This document shows positions 50,508 to 60,393 of a stretch of DNA of 64,000 nucleotides, piece after piece. The position numbers and the translations under genes are program-made. The stretch comes from DASXZH01 sp036502005. GTDB lineage: Bacteria; Armatimonadota; Fimbriimonadia; Fimbriimonadales; Fimbriimonadaceae. The notes below the pieces were generated by a model. The model was not told the origin of the DNA. It made no database searches and was given only the letters and a program-made list of their open reading frames with translations. Every line of letters starts with the position of its first letter. Positions within the stretch are counted from its first letter, which is position 1. The stretch spans positions 62,001 to 126,000 of the forward strand of contig DASXZH010000039.1 of the NCBI GenBank assembly GCA_036502005.1, read 5' to 3'.

Positions 50508-53405
50508 ATGAACCCCGTCGCGAAAGGGCGCATCTCCCGCGTTCTTTCTACCTCCAACACCGCTGCCGTCGATGCTCTCCTGAAAAGAGCCGAGATTCAA
50601 ATAGAGTTTGCCGAAGCATTCATTGAAGCGGCCGCCAAAGAAGTCCCCACAAACAGTCCAGAACTAGTAAAACAAGCGAGAGCCAAGCTGGAGAACTTCG
50701 ATCCAACCAAGGGCCTACCCAGCTTCCAAAAGCTCGTCGCAGAAATAGAGCAAGACCTCAAAGAGATCGGCCAAGCCGCCAAGAAATACACCATCCACTG
50801 CGTGGGGCACGGCCACATCGATATGAACTGGATGTGGAGTTGGCCGGAAACCGTCTCCATGACGCACGATACCTTCGCATCCGTGCTCAACTTCATGAAG
50901 CTCTACCCGGACTTCACTTACTCCCAAAGCCAAGCCAGCGTCTACGCGGCCATAGAAAAACACCATCCGGCCATGTTTAAGGAGATCCAAGAGCGGGTGA
51001 AGGAGGGCCGCTGGGAGGTCACCGCCGTCCATTGGGTGGAAGGCGACAAGAATCTCGCCTCCGGCGAGGCCCTATGCCGGCACTTGCTCTACACCCGTGA
51101 GTATTTCAAGGAAAAATTCCATCTAGCACCGGAAGATGTGCCTATCGATTGGGAGCCGGATACCTTCGGGCATGCCAACACAATCCCCTCGATCTTGGCT
51201 CAAGGCGGGGTCAAGTTTTACTATTCTTGCCGAACTGGCGGTGGTGTGGACCACCCGCTAACGGGCCAGCCTCGCCCGCCCCTTTTCTACTGGGAGGCGC
51301 CAAATGGCGCTCGCGTTTTGGTTAACCGAGAAACCACTTGGTACAACAGCTACGTCAACATCGGCGACGACGTGGCCATGCCTATGGTCGAATTTGTGAA
51401 GCAAACCAAGCTTCACGAGTGGCTGAATATCTACGGAATTGGCAACCACGGCGGAGGGCCGACCAAAGTCGAGATCGACTATCTAAAGCTGCTGGATACG
51501 TTCCCAATCTATCCGCGTGTCATTTTCAGCACGTGCAAAACATATTACGAACGGGTTGAGAAGGAAGCCAAAGAGAGCAAGATCGAGCTGCCCGTTCTGA
51601 ACCACGAACTGAACTATGAGTTCACCGGCTGCTACACGTCACAAAGCCTGATTAAACAGGCAAACCGATTCGGAGAGAACTATTGCGTTGAAGCGGAGAC
51701 GCTCTCCTTAATCAGCGGCCACGAGAATCGCAAGCCACTACGAGACGCTTGGCGCAACGTGCTTTTCAACCATTTCCACGATATTCTTCCCGGTTCCGGC
51801 GTTCGCGAAACACGCGAGCACGCAACTGGGCTATTCCAAGAAGTCGGCGCGATTACGGGCGCAATCAAACGTGAAGCCCTAAAGGGCATTGGCAGAGAAA
51901 TCGATACCTATTCCCTCCTACCCAAATCGCCCGAGGCCGAAGAAGAAAAAGCGGAGGGTACCAAGAATCAGAATAGTTTTGAAGCAGGATCCGGCATCGG
52001 CGCCGGGCGCACCGGCTACTCGCAGGTGTCCGGTGGCGGCAAGTATTTCAAGGCATTTGTCGTTTACAACCCGTGTGCGTGGGCGCGCTCGGAACCGATC
52101 AAGGTCGCCCTTTACGATACCGATTTCAACCCCGAGAACGTGGTTGCCCTCGACGAAAAAGGCGTCGCCTACCCCACCGTTTTCCTTGCCGCCGGCGAAG
52201 ATTGGGGCCATAAGAAGATCACGATGCTGTTCTATGCCCAGGATGTGCCGGCTCTCGGATACAAAACCTACCTTCTTTGCGAAGGGGCTGCCAACGCCAA
52301 TGTGCCCCTCATCAGGGCTCTCAATAACGAGACCTTCGAGACTCCGCAAATGATTATCGAGTTCGACCGCCAAAGCGGCGGCCTCAAGCAGGCCCGTCTT
52401 AAGGCCACATCTCAAGAGTTTTCAAATGGCGGTTTTGGAACCTGGCGCAATGTTGTTGAGCACGATAAATTTATGTCCGCTTGGATATTGGGCGAGGAAG
52501 TAGAGAGAAAGAATCTCAGATCCAGTTCGTTCCACACCTACGGCCCGCGTTGGAACATTGGAACGACTCTGCCCGAGGGTCCCGGCGCGATCGCTGGGCG
52601 GGCAGAATCCACCCTGGATGTTTTGGGCACTAAGAGCTCCGTTCAACTAAACGCCCTCGTGCATCCACTTCAACCAAGGTTGGACTTTGAAGCCGTGGTC
52701 GATTGGCGCGAGATCGGCGACAAAACGGTTGGCATTCCTGGCTTGTTGGTCGATTTCGAAACCAGTTCCATGGTAACCGAAACGATTTATGAGACCCCCT
52801 TTGGCACGGTCACACACAAACCACAAACTAGAGCTGAGATTCCAAGTTTGCGGTTCTGCCACGTCAAGCTGGACACCGGCGGAGCATTTACCCTCCTTCA
52901 AGACTGCAAATATGGATTTGAGACTTACGATCAAGGGCTGAAGATGAGAGTCGTGCGCTCTTCGTTCAATCCCGATCATGCGCCGGAAGTGGCCCAAACC
53001 AACTTAAGGTATGCGGTTCAGTTTCATAGCAAGTCGCCCTCAAAGGCCGAGCTTTGCAGAATGGGCGCGGCCTGGAACCATCCTTTCATCGTGTCGCCCT
53101 TGGAACTTCACAATGGCAAAGCGCCGACGACAAGAAGTTTCGCGGAGGTCGCAACGCCAAACGTGGTGCTCTCAAGCCTAAAACAAGCCGAACATCAAGA
53201 CGGTATCGTTCTAAGGCTAACCGAATACGAAGGCAAGGAAACAGAGGCTGTTCTCACCCTTGACCCGACCTTAACTGCTGGAAAATCAAAAGCCGAATGT
53301 GTCGACCTAATGGAGCGGGCAACGGAAGGTGACGCGAAACTCGAAGGTAATCGCGTCACTGTAACGATCAAGCCAAATAGCTTTGTGAGCCTGCTCTTGA
53401 GCTAA
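50508..53405 (+). CDS. GH38 alpha-mannosidase family protein
   Basis: A 965-residue glycosidase of family GH38, which releases alpha-mannose with a zinc ion at the active site. The zinc site begins with GHGHIDMNW (100-108), and the nucleophile Asp is at residue 218 in DWEPDTFGH. FNHFHDILPGSG supplies another conserved histidine. The large C-terminal beta domains (about 520-965) are complete. No signal peptide is seen, so it is probably cytosolic. An E/G-rich loop near residue 480-500 is unusual. It fits the other glycan enzymes in the window. Confidence 0.9.
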   Translation: MNPVAKGRISRVLSTSNTAAVDALLKRAEIQIEFAEAFIEAAAKEVPTNSPELVKQARAKLENFDPTKGLPSFQKLVAEIEQDLKEIGQAAKKYTIHCVGHGHIDMNWMWSWPETVSMTHDTFASVLNFMKLYPDFTYSQSQASVYAAIEKHHPAMFKEIQERVKEGRWEVTAVHWVEGDKNLASGEALCRHLLYTREYFKEKFHLAPEDVPIDWEPDTFGHANTIPSILAQGGVKFYYSCRTGGGVDHPLTGQPRPPLFYWEAPNGARVLVNRETTWYNSYVNIGDDVAMPMVEFVKQTKLHEWLNIYGIGNHGGGPTKVEIDYLKLLDTFPIYPRVIFSTCKTYYERVEKEAKESKIELPVLNHELNYEFTGCYTSQSLIKQANRFGENYCVEAETLSLISGHENRKPLRDAWRNVLFNHFHDILPGSGVRETREHATGLFQEVGAITGAIKREALKGIGREIDTYSLLPKSPEAEEEKAEGTKNQNSFEAGSGIGAGRTGYSQVSGGGKYFKAFVVYNPCAWARSEPIKVALYDTDFNPENVVALDEKGVAYPTVFLAAGEDWGHKKITMLFYAQDVPALGYKTYLLCEGAANANVPLIRALNNETFETPQMIIEFDRQSGGLKQARLKATSQEFSNGGFGTWRNVVEHDKFMSAWILGEEVERKNLRSSSFHTYGPRWNIGTTLPEGPGAIAGRAESTLDVLGTKSSVQLNALVHPLQPRLDFEAVVDWREIGDKTVGIPGLLVDFETSSMVTETIYETPFGTVTHKPQTRAEIPSLRFCHVKLDTGGAFTLLQDCKYGFETYDQGLKMRVVRSSFNPDHAPEVAQTNLRYAVQFHSKSPSKAELCRMGAAWNHPFIVSPLELHNGKAPTTRSFAEVATPNVVLSSLKQAEHQDGIVLRLTEYEGKETEAVLTLDPTLTAGKSKAECVDLMERATEGDAKLEGNRVTVTIKPNSFVSLLLS

Positions 53406-53629
53406 ATCCCGGCTCCGGTTGATCCGCCCGTTGTGCCGCCAGTGGTTCCACCAGTAGTTCCACCAACCGTGCCCCCAATACCTCCGCTCGTGCCCGCGGT
53501 TGAGCCCGTGGTCGCTCCGGTTAATCCGCCCGGAGGTCCGCTACCATCGTTGCTGGTTCCTCCGCAGCCGATTACAAAAGCGGCTATACAAAACAAAGCG
53601 ATAAAAATGACAGGTCTGCTAACGCGCAT
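53402..53629 (-). CDS. Small lipoprotein with Gly-Thr repeat tail
   Basis: About 75 residues from ATG 53629; a GTG at 53641 is also possible but overlaps the AAAGG. A signal peptide with lipobox-like FVIGC is followed by a tail made only of G, T, S and A in repeats such as GGTTGGT. It reads tail-to-tail over the end of the mannosidase gene, overlapping by four bases. The repeat may vary in length between strains. The role is unknown, perhaps a surface linker. Confidence 0.5.
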   Translation of the reverse strand: MRVSRPVIFIALFCIAAFVIGCGGTSNDGSGPPGGLTGATTGSTAGTSGGIGGTVGGTTGGTTGGTTGGSTGAGI

Positions 53630-53727
53630 AAACAATTTCACCTTTCTATGGAACAGTTTGCCCTAGCAATAGACGGTAAAGCGAACTTATTCCGTTCTCA
53701 TATACGTTACCTGGTGCCGGGCCAATT

Positions 53728-56370
53728 CTAAGTAGCTTCCACAACAGAACTTGAACCGATTGCATAAGCTACTGCCGCTTCGGCCGATAATCCGCTTCCT
53801 TCGCCCCACTTTCTGAAAAATGGAGCTTCTCCAAGAGACTTCGTTAACTTCTGAACGAGAGCTTCGTGGGCTGGAACCTCGATTCTAGAAAGTGTTTGAT
53901 GGATCTGGCTTCTTACGGATGATGCGGCACCTAGAAGAACGGCGGCCCGATCATCTTGCCCAAGACGGTTAGATAACACCGCAAGCGACTTTAATGACAT
54001 AGCCACGCCGCGAAGATCCTGCTGGCCGTACCAATTCGTGAGCGCCGAGTTTAGTAAAGGTTCGGCTGCTTCAAACGAATCCTGCTCTAACTCAAGCTGG
54101 GCGATGTTGAATCTCACCATAATCACGGCCCACTCATTCCCAAGCTGGAGATTTAGCTGCAGTGCTTCAACAAGAGTGGCGCGGGCTTCATCGTAGCGCT
54201 TCAACTCGATAAATAGGCCTCCGAGATTGCTCAATGCTGTCGCAAGCATTCCGTCCTTTCTTGTCTGTTGAAAGTAAGAGATGGTGTTTTGGAAGGCGGC
54301 GACCGCCGAATCGAGTCTTCCCAGCCCTCGATAACAGATCCCTAAGTTTCCTGAAACAGTGGCGCGCAAATCCTCATTTCTAATTTTCGTGGCCAGGTCA
54401 AGCGCGTGCTCAAAATAAGGCACGGCCGATTCTTCGTCGCCGCATGCCGTGAGAAAAACACCAAGGATGCTGAGACATTTCGCCCTGGGCTCCGAAACTT
54501 CATACGGTGTACTCGATAACAGGCGCTCAAGCCAGATTTTGCCCTCCGTAAAGTATCCTCGCTTGTACCAAAACATTTGAAAGCCCCGTATCAGTTTGTG
54601 AGCAGCTTCCACGTTCTTTCCTGCATCCAATGTCCACTCGATCGCTAACCGAATGTTATGGCGTTCCCGATTGAGCTGCGTGATCAACTGACTCTGCTTT
54701 GGACCCCGAATTTCTGCATCAGTTTGTGCAGCCAAGCCAAGCATCCATTTAAGGTGAAGATTCTTTACGGTCGTAAGTTCTCCAGCCTCTTGCAGGCACC
54801 GATGCGCAAATTGCCAAAGAGCTTGGTACAGGCTGTCCCGATGCTGGTGGACGCCAAGTCTCTGCCTCCGAACAAGGCCCTTCTGAACAAGCAGAGTTTG
54901 GGCGTGCTTAATCTGCTCGGGAAGGAGGTCCGGATCGGCACAAATCAATTCAGCGGCAGCCGGATCCCAGCCATCCGAAAAAACAGCCAATCGGCGAAAC
55001 ACTTTCTTTTCAGCAAGAGGCAGCGACTGATAAATCCATTCCAAAACTCGGTCCACAAGTTTCTGGAGGTCTCGACTTCGAGTACTGAGAGATCCATCGC
55101 TCAAATATTTGATTTGGGCGAGGATCTCTGTGGCTTTCAGAACCCTAAACTTGGAAGCGACTAGCTCAATCGCTAATGGCATTCCCCGAAGAATCTTGCA
55201 AATCTCGGTGAAGACAGATTGGTCGGACGGCGCAACTACAAAGCCGGGCATAATTTCGCGAACTCGCTGAAGCAAAAGGGTGCACGAATCAGCGTAGCCA
55301 TCATGGTGCGCATTGTCGAGCGGTTGCAAATGGAATAAGGCTTCATTGGTAAACCCGAGCGGCTCTCGGCACGTAATAAGAACCTCTGCGCCTTTTATAT
55401 CGCCAAAAAGGAAGTTCACCTGCTGTGCGATGGCCTGGGGTAGGTTGTCGCAGTTATCCAGTATCAGCAGTAGCTGCCTTCCATGCAGTTGATCCCTAAG
55501 AAGGTTTACAAGTTCCCCGCCCGATGCATCGATGAACGGTAACTCACTAGCAATACTCTCCGCAATGAACGAGGACTCAGTAAGTTCTCCAAGGTCAATT
55601 CGAAAGGCCCCGTCAGGATAATCGTGCAACAAAATCCGAGCGATCTGCTCCACGATACGACTCTTTCCAACCCCCGACGCACCGGTAACGGTTAGCACTT
55701 TGAAATCGCGCAACCGAGCCGCAATTTCGAACATCTCCTTTTCTCTGCCGACAAGCACATTATGGGAGTGGCCAATATTCGTAAAAGGCTCTTCCATGGA
55801 CCGAATGGGTGGAAATTCCGAGGGAATGCCATCGGCGACGACTTGGAAGACTCTTTGAGGGGTTTGAGACACCTCGGAGCGGTGCAAGCCCAGGTCTTTG
55901 AAGTTAACATCATCGCCAACTTGGAGCCGTGCAAGTTCCCGAGTTGAGAGCGAGATCAAAATTTGGTGGACATGAGCGAGATCTTTTAATCCGACTGCTT
56001 CCTCAAGGGCTGATTCCGTTTTGAGGGTCCCCTCTCCCGAAACCTCACCCGTCAATACTGCGGCTCGCAGGGCCGGAGTAAATCCATCTACTGCTTGTTT
56101 CAAGACAGCCTTTTGGATCTCGATCATCGCTTCGATGGCGGAGCTGGCCCTTGCAAACGCATAGACAAACTCATAGCGTCCAATCCGATCTTTGATCTGA
56201 ATGCCGCCGTAGGAGTCAACATTGCTATCGACCAGTCGATGGACGTCGTCACAAAGACGCAGCCAGCCTTCAACGCCTCCCATCACCAGCTGGGAAAACG
56301 AAACATCAACCACCGCGAAACTTACGGTTTCTGCACTTAGGGCGTCGAGCGCCGCCTTCATGCATTCCAT
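53728..56370 (-). CDS. NB-ARC/AAA-type ATPase with degenerate cyclase domain and TPR repeats
   Basis: An 880-residue STAND-like regulator. Residues ~10-190 keep the outline of a class III nucleotide-cyclase domain (SFAVVDVSFSQL, RAAVLTGEVSGEG) but lack the metal aspartates and substrate residues, so no activity is expected. An ATPase domain follows with P-loop TGASGVGKSR (about 233-242), Walker B LLLILDNCD and ITCREPLGF. The last ~300 residues are tetratricopeptide repeats (YFEHALDLATKIRNEDLRA onward). Such proteins oligomerise on ligand binding and control transcription or defence. No effector domain is attached, so a partner may be needed. Confidence 0.8.
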   Translation of the reverse strand: MECMKAALDALSAETVSFAVVDVSFSQLVMGGVEGWLRLCDDVHRLVDSNVDSYGGIQIKDRIGRYEFVYAFARASSAIEAMIEIQKAVLKQAVDGFTPALRAAVLTGEVSGEGTLKTESALEEAVGLKDLAHVHQILISLSTRELARLQVGDDVNFKDLGLHRSEVSQTPQRVFQVVADGIPSEFPPIRSMEEPFTNIGHSHNVLVGREKEMFEIAARLRDFKVLTVTGASGVGKSRIVEQIARILLHDYPDGAFRIDLGELTESSFIAESIASELPFIDASGGELVNLLRDQLHGRQLLLILDNCDNLPQAIAQQVNFLFGDIKGAEVLITCREPLGFTNEALFHLQPLDNAHHDGYADSCTLLLQRVREIMPGFVVAPSDQSVFTEICKILRGMPLAIELVASKFRVLKATEILAQIKYLSDGSLSTRSRDLQKLVDRVLEWIYQSLPLAEKKVFRRLAVFSDGWDPAAAELICADPDLLPEQIKHAQTLLVQKGLVRRQRLGVHQHRDSLYQALWQFAHRCLQEAGELTTVKNLHLKWMLGLAAQTDAEIRGPKQSQLITQLNRERHNIRLAIEWTLDAGKNVEAAHKLIRGFQMFWYKRGYFTEGKIWLERLLSSTPYEVSEPRAKCLSILGVFLTACGDEESAVPYFEHALDLATKIRNEDLRATVSGNLGICYRGLGRLDSAVAAFQNTISYFQQTRKDGMLATALSNLGGLFIELKRYDEARATLVEALQLNLQLGNEWAVIMVRFNIAQLELEQDSFEAAEPLLNSALTNWYGQQDLRGVAMSLKSLAVLSNRLGQDDRAAVLLGAASSVRSQIHQTLSRIEVPAHEALVQKLTKSLGEAPFFRKWGEGSGLSAEAAVAYAIGSSSVVEAT

Positions 56371-56450
56371 TCTGCATGATTAAGCCCCTAAATTTTCCAA
56401 AAAATTCAGGGGCTTAAGATTCACGATACGGTCTAGCCAGAAGAAAATGC

Positions 56451-56864
56451 TTAGTTCTTGAGGCGAACTGCTTCGCTCTTCAGATCAAAGGTCTCAACAT
56501 AAGTAGTTGCAGAGGATGAGACATTATTGGCCAAAGAGTTAACTTGAACGTATCCGCCCGCCGTACCACTAAAGGTTGCGCTGTATGTGGTTGACTTAGT
56601 GCCCGCCGAAATAACGACGCTGCTGGGGATCGACGAGAACTGGGTCGGGTCGGAAGTCGTCACAGAAACAGTCTCATCCGCTGTTGGAGCGGAATTTACG
56701 CTGACAGTGATGTTAATTGTCTGATTCGGATAGCAAACTGCGGGAATAGACGTAAACGGCATATAGCCTGGTTCCCTGTGTAGAGCCGCCGAATTCTGGT
56801 GAGTTGGACCTGCAAAAAAGAAAGCAGGCAATAGTGTGATACCCAATACAAGCTTTGTAATCAT
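56451..56864 (-). CDS. Small secreted Ig-like protein
   Basis: A 137-residue exported protein. A signal peptide (ITKLVLGITLLPAFFFAG) leads to one beta-sandwich-like domain with TINITVSVNSAPTADETVSV and STTYSATFSGTAGG, the pattern of bacterial Ig-like surface modules. It lies just downstream of, and on the same strand as, the sigma/anti-sigma genes but is separated by a divergent gene. No further role can be given. Confidence 0.6.
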   Translation of the reverse strand: MITKLVLGITLLPAFFFAGPTHQNSAALHREPGYMPFTSIPAVCYPNQTINITVSVNSAPTADETVSVTTSDPTQFSSIPSSVVISAGTKSTTYSATFSGTAGGYVQVNSLANNVSSSATTYVETFDLKSEAVRLKN

Positions 56865-57005
56865 GGCGCACTTGGTATCGCAAGAACTGTGCCACTGAAA
56901 GCTCGCAACGGTTAGAACCCAGCCTTTTTACTTGCGAAGAAGGGCTGTCTTTTTGTGGTCCTTATTGGACTTCTCACTCGTTCCTATCTGAGGACATTCT
57001 AAAAG

Positions 57006-57341
57006 ATGAAGCGGCTGTGGATTACCGTATCGCTATTGATGCTTTCTGTGGGCGGGCTTACGTTTATTGGAAACACCCGCACAATTTCGAACCAGCCTGA
57101 CAAGGCTGTTAATCCGTGGGACTCACTTCCGTTTACGGCGCGAGAATGGGCCAGGCAAACTCTTTTGCCTTACAGGAAGATCCCGCTTAAGAATGGCGGT
57201 TCGATGTCCGTTCAAGAAGCCTACGACCTTTATCTAAAGGCCGGACAACCACCTTATCCCGATATGTCCACACCCGGCCTGGTCACGGACGACGAGATCA
57301 AGGCTCAGATGAAGTTGAGCGAACGCGTTAATAAGAAATAA
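57006..57341 (+). CDS. Small exported protein of unknown function
   Basis: A 111-residue protein with a signal-anchor or signal peptide (KRLWITVSLLMLSVGGLTFIG). A mature part follows that begins TISNQPDKAVNPWDSLPF and ends in a basic helix (DEIKAQMKLSERVNKK). No family was recognised. It converges on the anti-sigma gene with a four-base gap. Confidence 0.55.
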   Translation: MKRLWITVSLLMLSVGGLTFIGNTRTISNQPDKAVNPWDSLPFTAREWARQTLLPYRKIPLKNGGSMSVQEAYDLYLKAGQPPYPDMSTPGLVTDDEIKAQMKLSERVNKK

Positions 57342-57345
57342 TTTC

Positions 57346-58080
57346 TTAATGCGTGGACAGAGTGTCCGCTACTCTACAAAGTTGATCGATCGGGCGATCG
57401 CCGGCAAGAATGTATTCATTGCCTTGGTTCGACCAAAGAATGCAGTTCACGTCTTTAATCGTCCCACCGGAATAGCTGCTGTGGCCTTCAATCGGTTCCA
57501 CATCGGAAATGGCGCTCGTCTTTTCAATAACGAACAACTTCAACTCGCCGTCAGAGTCTTGCATAACCGCTTCCGCGATTCGGCGGCCATCCTTTAGCTG
57601 GCCCTGCCCGCCGCCTACTACCGAAACACGACCTGGCTGAACCTGCATTGTTTTGCTAAGGTTGTCCTGAAGCCACTTCTGAACGTCGTCTGGGGTTTGA
57701 GATCGAGGTGCCGAGATCGGAACCAAGCTGGCCGAAGCCACATCGTTGGTGCGCAGGCTGCCGCCGGTCATTCGATTGAAAAATGCTGCGCCACCGATAA
57801 CGCAAATGAAAACTCCACAGATGGCCCAAGAATAGCGGCCCACAAAGGACTCAACTCTCTTGGTTTTATCGATTTCCTGAAGGCGTTTTGTGCAGAGCTT
57901 CCATGTTTCTTCGCACTCTGGGTGGACGCATTTGGTAACTAAAACCGCTTTTACTTCGCGAACCGCGTACCACTCAAGTTCGGCCTGCGGTGTATTTTTG
58001 ATGTATTCCTGAACCTTTACTCTCTGCTCAGGTGTGAGCTCATCATCTACGAGCGCGTGTACATCAATCCAATCGTTCAT
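57346..58080 (-). CDS. Anti-sigma factor, single-pass membrane protein
   Basis: A 244-residue protein. Its N-terminus (DVHALVDDELTPEQRVKVQEYI) has the anti-sigma domain helix pattern, though the zinc-binding HxxxCxxC is not present. One membrane helix (WAICGVFICVIGGAAFF, about 85-101) separates it from a ~140-residue exported domain that may sense envelope state. It lies three bases after the ECF sigma gene, the classic pairing, and would hold that sigma factor at the membrane until signalled. Confidence 0.8.
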   Translation of the reverse strand: MNDWIDVHALVDDELTPEQRVKVQEYIKNTPQAELEWYAVREVKAVLVTKCVHPECEETWKLCTKRLQEIDKTKRVESFVGRYSWAICGVFICVIGGAAFFNRMTGGSLRTNDVASASLVPISAPRSQTPDDVQKWLQDNLSKTMQVQPGRVSVVGGGQGQLKDGRRIAEAVMQDSDGELKLFVIEKTSAISDVEPIEGHSSYSGGTIKDVNCILWSNQGNEYILAGDRPIDQLCRVADTLSTH

Positions 58081-58083
58081 GCG

Positions 58084-58641
58084 TTATTCCCCATGCTTTA
58101 TGAACCCTTCTTTTCGGGCATATTCCGTTAACTGCTTTCTCAAGATGGCTCTTCCTCTTGCGAGACGGGATCTAACGGTTCCAATCGGGACGTCGGTTGC
58201 ATCCGCGATTTCCTGATAGGTCATCCCTTCTATATCGCTAAGGATCACTGCCAATCTAAAATCCTCGGGGACCTTTCCAAGAGCTTCTTCAACTTCTGAT
58301 CCTACAAGTTCATCGAAGAGCTTTCGGTCCGGTTCCTCGTTCTCCACAGCCGTCGGCTCCATGGCATTTTCATCTTCCAGGGAACCTAGTTGTGGTGTGC
58401 GCTGCTTTTGCCTGTACTTGTTAATATAAAGATTGGTAACAATTCGAAGGATCCAAGCTTTAAAGTTGCTTCCATCGAACCGGTCCCACGCTTCATAGGC
58501 GCGGACGATCGCTTCTTGAGCTAAATCTTCCGCTTCCTCTCGCGAACGAGTAAGGCGCAAGGCAGTGCCGAAAACGGAGGGGAACACCTTTTCCGCCTGC
58601 CTTTCAAAAGCGTCTCTTTGGTTACGCTTTCCGAGGAGCAT
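58084..58641 (-). CDS. ECF RNA polymerase sigma factor (RpoE-like)
   Basis: A 185-residue group 4 sigma factor. Region 2 is FPSVFGTALRLTRSREEAEDLAQEAIVRAYEAWDRF, with LRIVTNLYINKYRQ recognising the -10 element. Region 4 is FRLAVILSDIEGMTYQEIADATDVPIGTVRSRLARGRAIL, which binds the -35. An acidic linker (DENAMEPTAVENEEPD) joins them. The anti-sigma gene follows after three bases. The target promoters are not evident within the window. Confidence 0.93.
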   Translation of the reverse strand: MLLGKRNQRDAFERQAEKVFPSVFGTALRLTRSREEAEDLAQEAIVRAYEAWDRFDGSNFKAWILRIVTNLYINKYRQKQRTPQLGSLEDENAMEPTAVENEEPDRKLFDELVGSEVEEALGKVPEDFRLAVILSDIEGMTYQEIADATDVPIGTVRSRLARGRAILRKQLTEYARKEGFIKHGE

Positions 58642-58861
58642 GGAGAAGGAAGTGTACCTCTCGTATTCGTGCCAACAATCGATGGTTACGCATAGTTCCC
58701 AGGTTGTTACGAGATTTTTGGAGATAGGTGAGGGCTGACGAGTGCTGGAGCGAAAGATCGTAATAGGACACTAAATGCAGGGTCGTTTTCGCAAGGCGGT
58801 ATTCGGACCGTTGCTTTCCGAGCCCCCACGTTGTGGCCAAATATGTTACTATCCTAGGAAC

Positions 58862-59326
58862 ATGGCCATAAATGACCTATTGACTGTGACGCCGGTTATT
58901 GGGGGTGCTGTTGCATTGCTAACATTAGCGAAGGCGGTACGTGAATTTACGGTGCAGAATGCAGACAAACGAACAAAACAATTCTTAGAACTGCGTAAAT
59001 GGTATCGCGAGAATTTGGAATTTCAGCGAATAACTCAGTTGATTGCAAGAAATGATCCAGAGTTGGCCACCATGGAGCTTCACGTTCGTTTCGAGTTCAT
59101 GGGTTTTTTGGAAGATATAGCCTTCCTCGTGAACAGCGGAGTTTTACGAGAAGAGGTAGCTTATTACGTTTTCGGGGCCGACCTCATGGCTGCGTGGGGC
59201 AACGACATTTTCTGGGGAGATGAATTACGAGGCGACAGGTACTGGACACTTCTCCGAGATTTCACCTTGCGTATGACTGAATTAGACAAGAGATTTATCT
59301 ACAACCGAAAGAAAATGACGCTTTAA
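58862..59326 (+). CDS. Membrane-associated small protein (DUF4760-like)
   Basis: About 154 residues from ATG 58862 (AGGA upstream); the open frame begins earlier but without support. The N-terminus LLTVTPVIGGAVALLTLAKAV is a weak membrane helix. The rest is helical and charged (KRTKQFLELRKWYRENLEFQ, FEFMGFLEDIAFLVNSGVL, DDELRGDRYWTLL-like), resembling DUF4760 proteins of unknown function. It is divergent from the sigma factor gene. Confidence 0.6.
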   Translation: MAINDLLTVTPVIGGAVALLTLAKAVREFTVQNADKRTKQFLELRKWYRENLEFQRITQLIARNDPELATMELHVRFEFMGFLEDIAFLVNSGVLREEVAYYVFGADLMAAWGNDIFWGDELRGDRYWTLLRDFTLRMTELDKRFIYNRKKMTL

Positions 59327-59583
59327 CGGCTTTATTCCGGCACCATTTTCCAAAATCTCAATCTCTCTAGCAGCTACCGTTTGCCCCAACAAAAGGTTGT
59401 TGCAAGCCTCCTAAATCCGAAGTTAGCGACAACCACCAGGGGCCACGAGGCTCCGAGCGGAGTTCTGGGTAAGTCGCAATGAAAGTCTCCGGTCCGCATA
59501 GTCTGCCCCGAGCAAAGCAACTTGAAAGAATGTGTGGCGCACAGAAGAGCCTAAGTCTGGAGACTAAGACCGTGACGTTCCTG

Positions 59584-60393
59584 TCACCAGCCACTACTCT
59601 GCATCCACTCAAAAATGGTCGCTTTATTTTCGTCCGGTAGATTGACCGATTCGGAGGAGAGGGCCGTCCCCAGTGTCTCACGAAAAGAACTGGCAACAGC
59701 ATTCATCACCAACGTGTCCAAGTTGGCTCGACTGCCGCCGGATTGCGCTTCCTCAAGCGCCCCGATGTATTCAGCTCGTTGCGCTACTTTCAAAACGGCG
59801 ATTGGATAACCGTGGCGAAGAAGCATCAGGTTGAGTAAGAGCCTGCCAACACGGCCGTTCCCATCCTTAAAAGGGTGAATAGTCACGAACTTAAGGTGCG
59901 CCTCGCTGGCAAGCTCCACCGGGTGAAGAGGCGGATTTGACGTGAGCCATTGGATAAACGCTTCCATCAGTTCTGGAACCTTAAGATGCGAAGGGTAGAC
60001 ATACTCCGTGCCTGCCGCCTTGACATCGAGATTTCTATAGCCTCCAGCATCGCCATTACTTTGGCCCTTCATGACCAGACTATGAATCTCGCGGATCTCG
60101 CGCGCGCCGAGTGGTGTCTGGTCGCTAGCAAGCTGCAAGACAAAGTCCAGCGCTTCCTTGTGCCCAATAACCTCTAAGTGCTCTATCAGAGATTTGCCAC
60201 CGATAGTTACACCCTTTTCGATGATGATTTGGGTCTCACTCTGGGTGAGCGTATTGCCCTCGATGGCAGTGGAATGGTGGGTGAGGGCAACCTCGTAACG
60301 ATTACGCAGCTCTTTAACAACCTCTGGCGGTAAAGGGCGGATGGACTGCAGCCACCCATGGGCGGTGGTGAGATCGGCTAGTGTGACAGTCAT
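59584..60393 (-). CDS. Fic-family AMPylase with inhibitory helix
   Basis: A 269-residue Fic protein, which moves AMP (or another nucleotide part) onto a protein hydroxyl. The catalytic motif HPFKDGNGRVGR is complete. The upstream HHSTAIEGNTL is the (S/T)xxxE(G/N) inhibitory motif of class II Fic proteins, so the enzyme is probably kept off until its helix moves. No winged-helix domain is obvious at the C-terminus. No antitoxin gene is needed or seen. The target is unknown. Confidence 0.9.
   Translation of the reverse strand: MTVTLADLTTAHGWLQSIRPLPPEVVKELRNRYEVALTHHSTAIEGNTLTQSETQIIIEKGVTIGGKSLIEHLEVIGHKEALDFVLQLASDQTPLGAREIREIHSLVMKGQSNGDAGGYRNLDVKAAGTEYVYPSHLKVPELMEAFIQWLTSNPPLHPVELASEAHLKFVTIHPFKDGNGRVGRLLLNLMLLRHGYPIAVLKVAQRAEYIGALEEAQSGGSRANLDTLVMNAVASSFRETLGTALSSESVNLPDENKATIFEWMQSSGW

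Noticed and set aside
53433..53666. Proline-valine-rich frame on the plus strand (77 residues)
   Set aside because: It is the antisense reading of the Gly-Thr repeat tail of the lipoprotein gene. It has no ribosome-binding site and its composition comes from the repeat.
59367..59702. 111-residue minus-strand frame after the Fic gene
   Set aside because: It overlaps the Fic gene in another frame and is rich in R, S, C and W with no domain.
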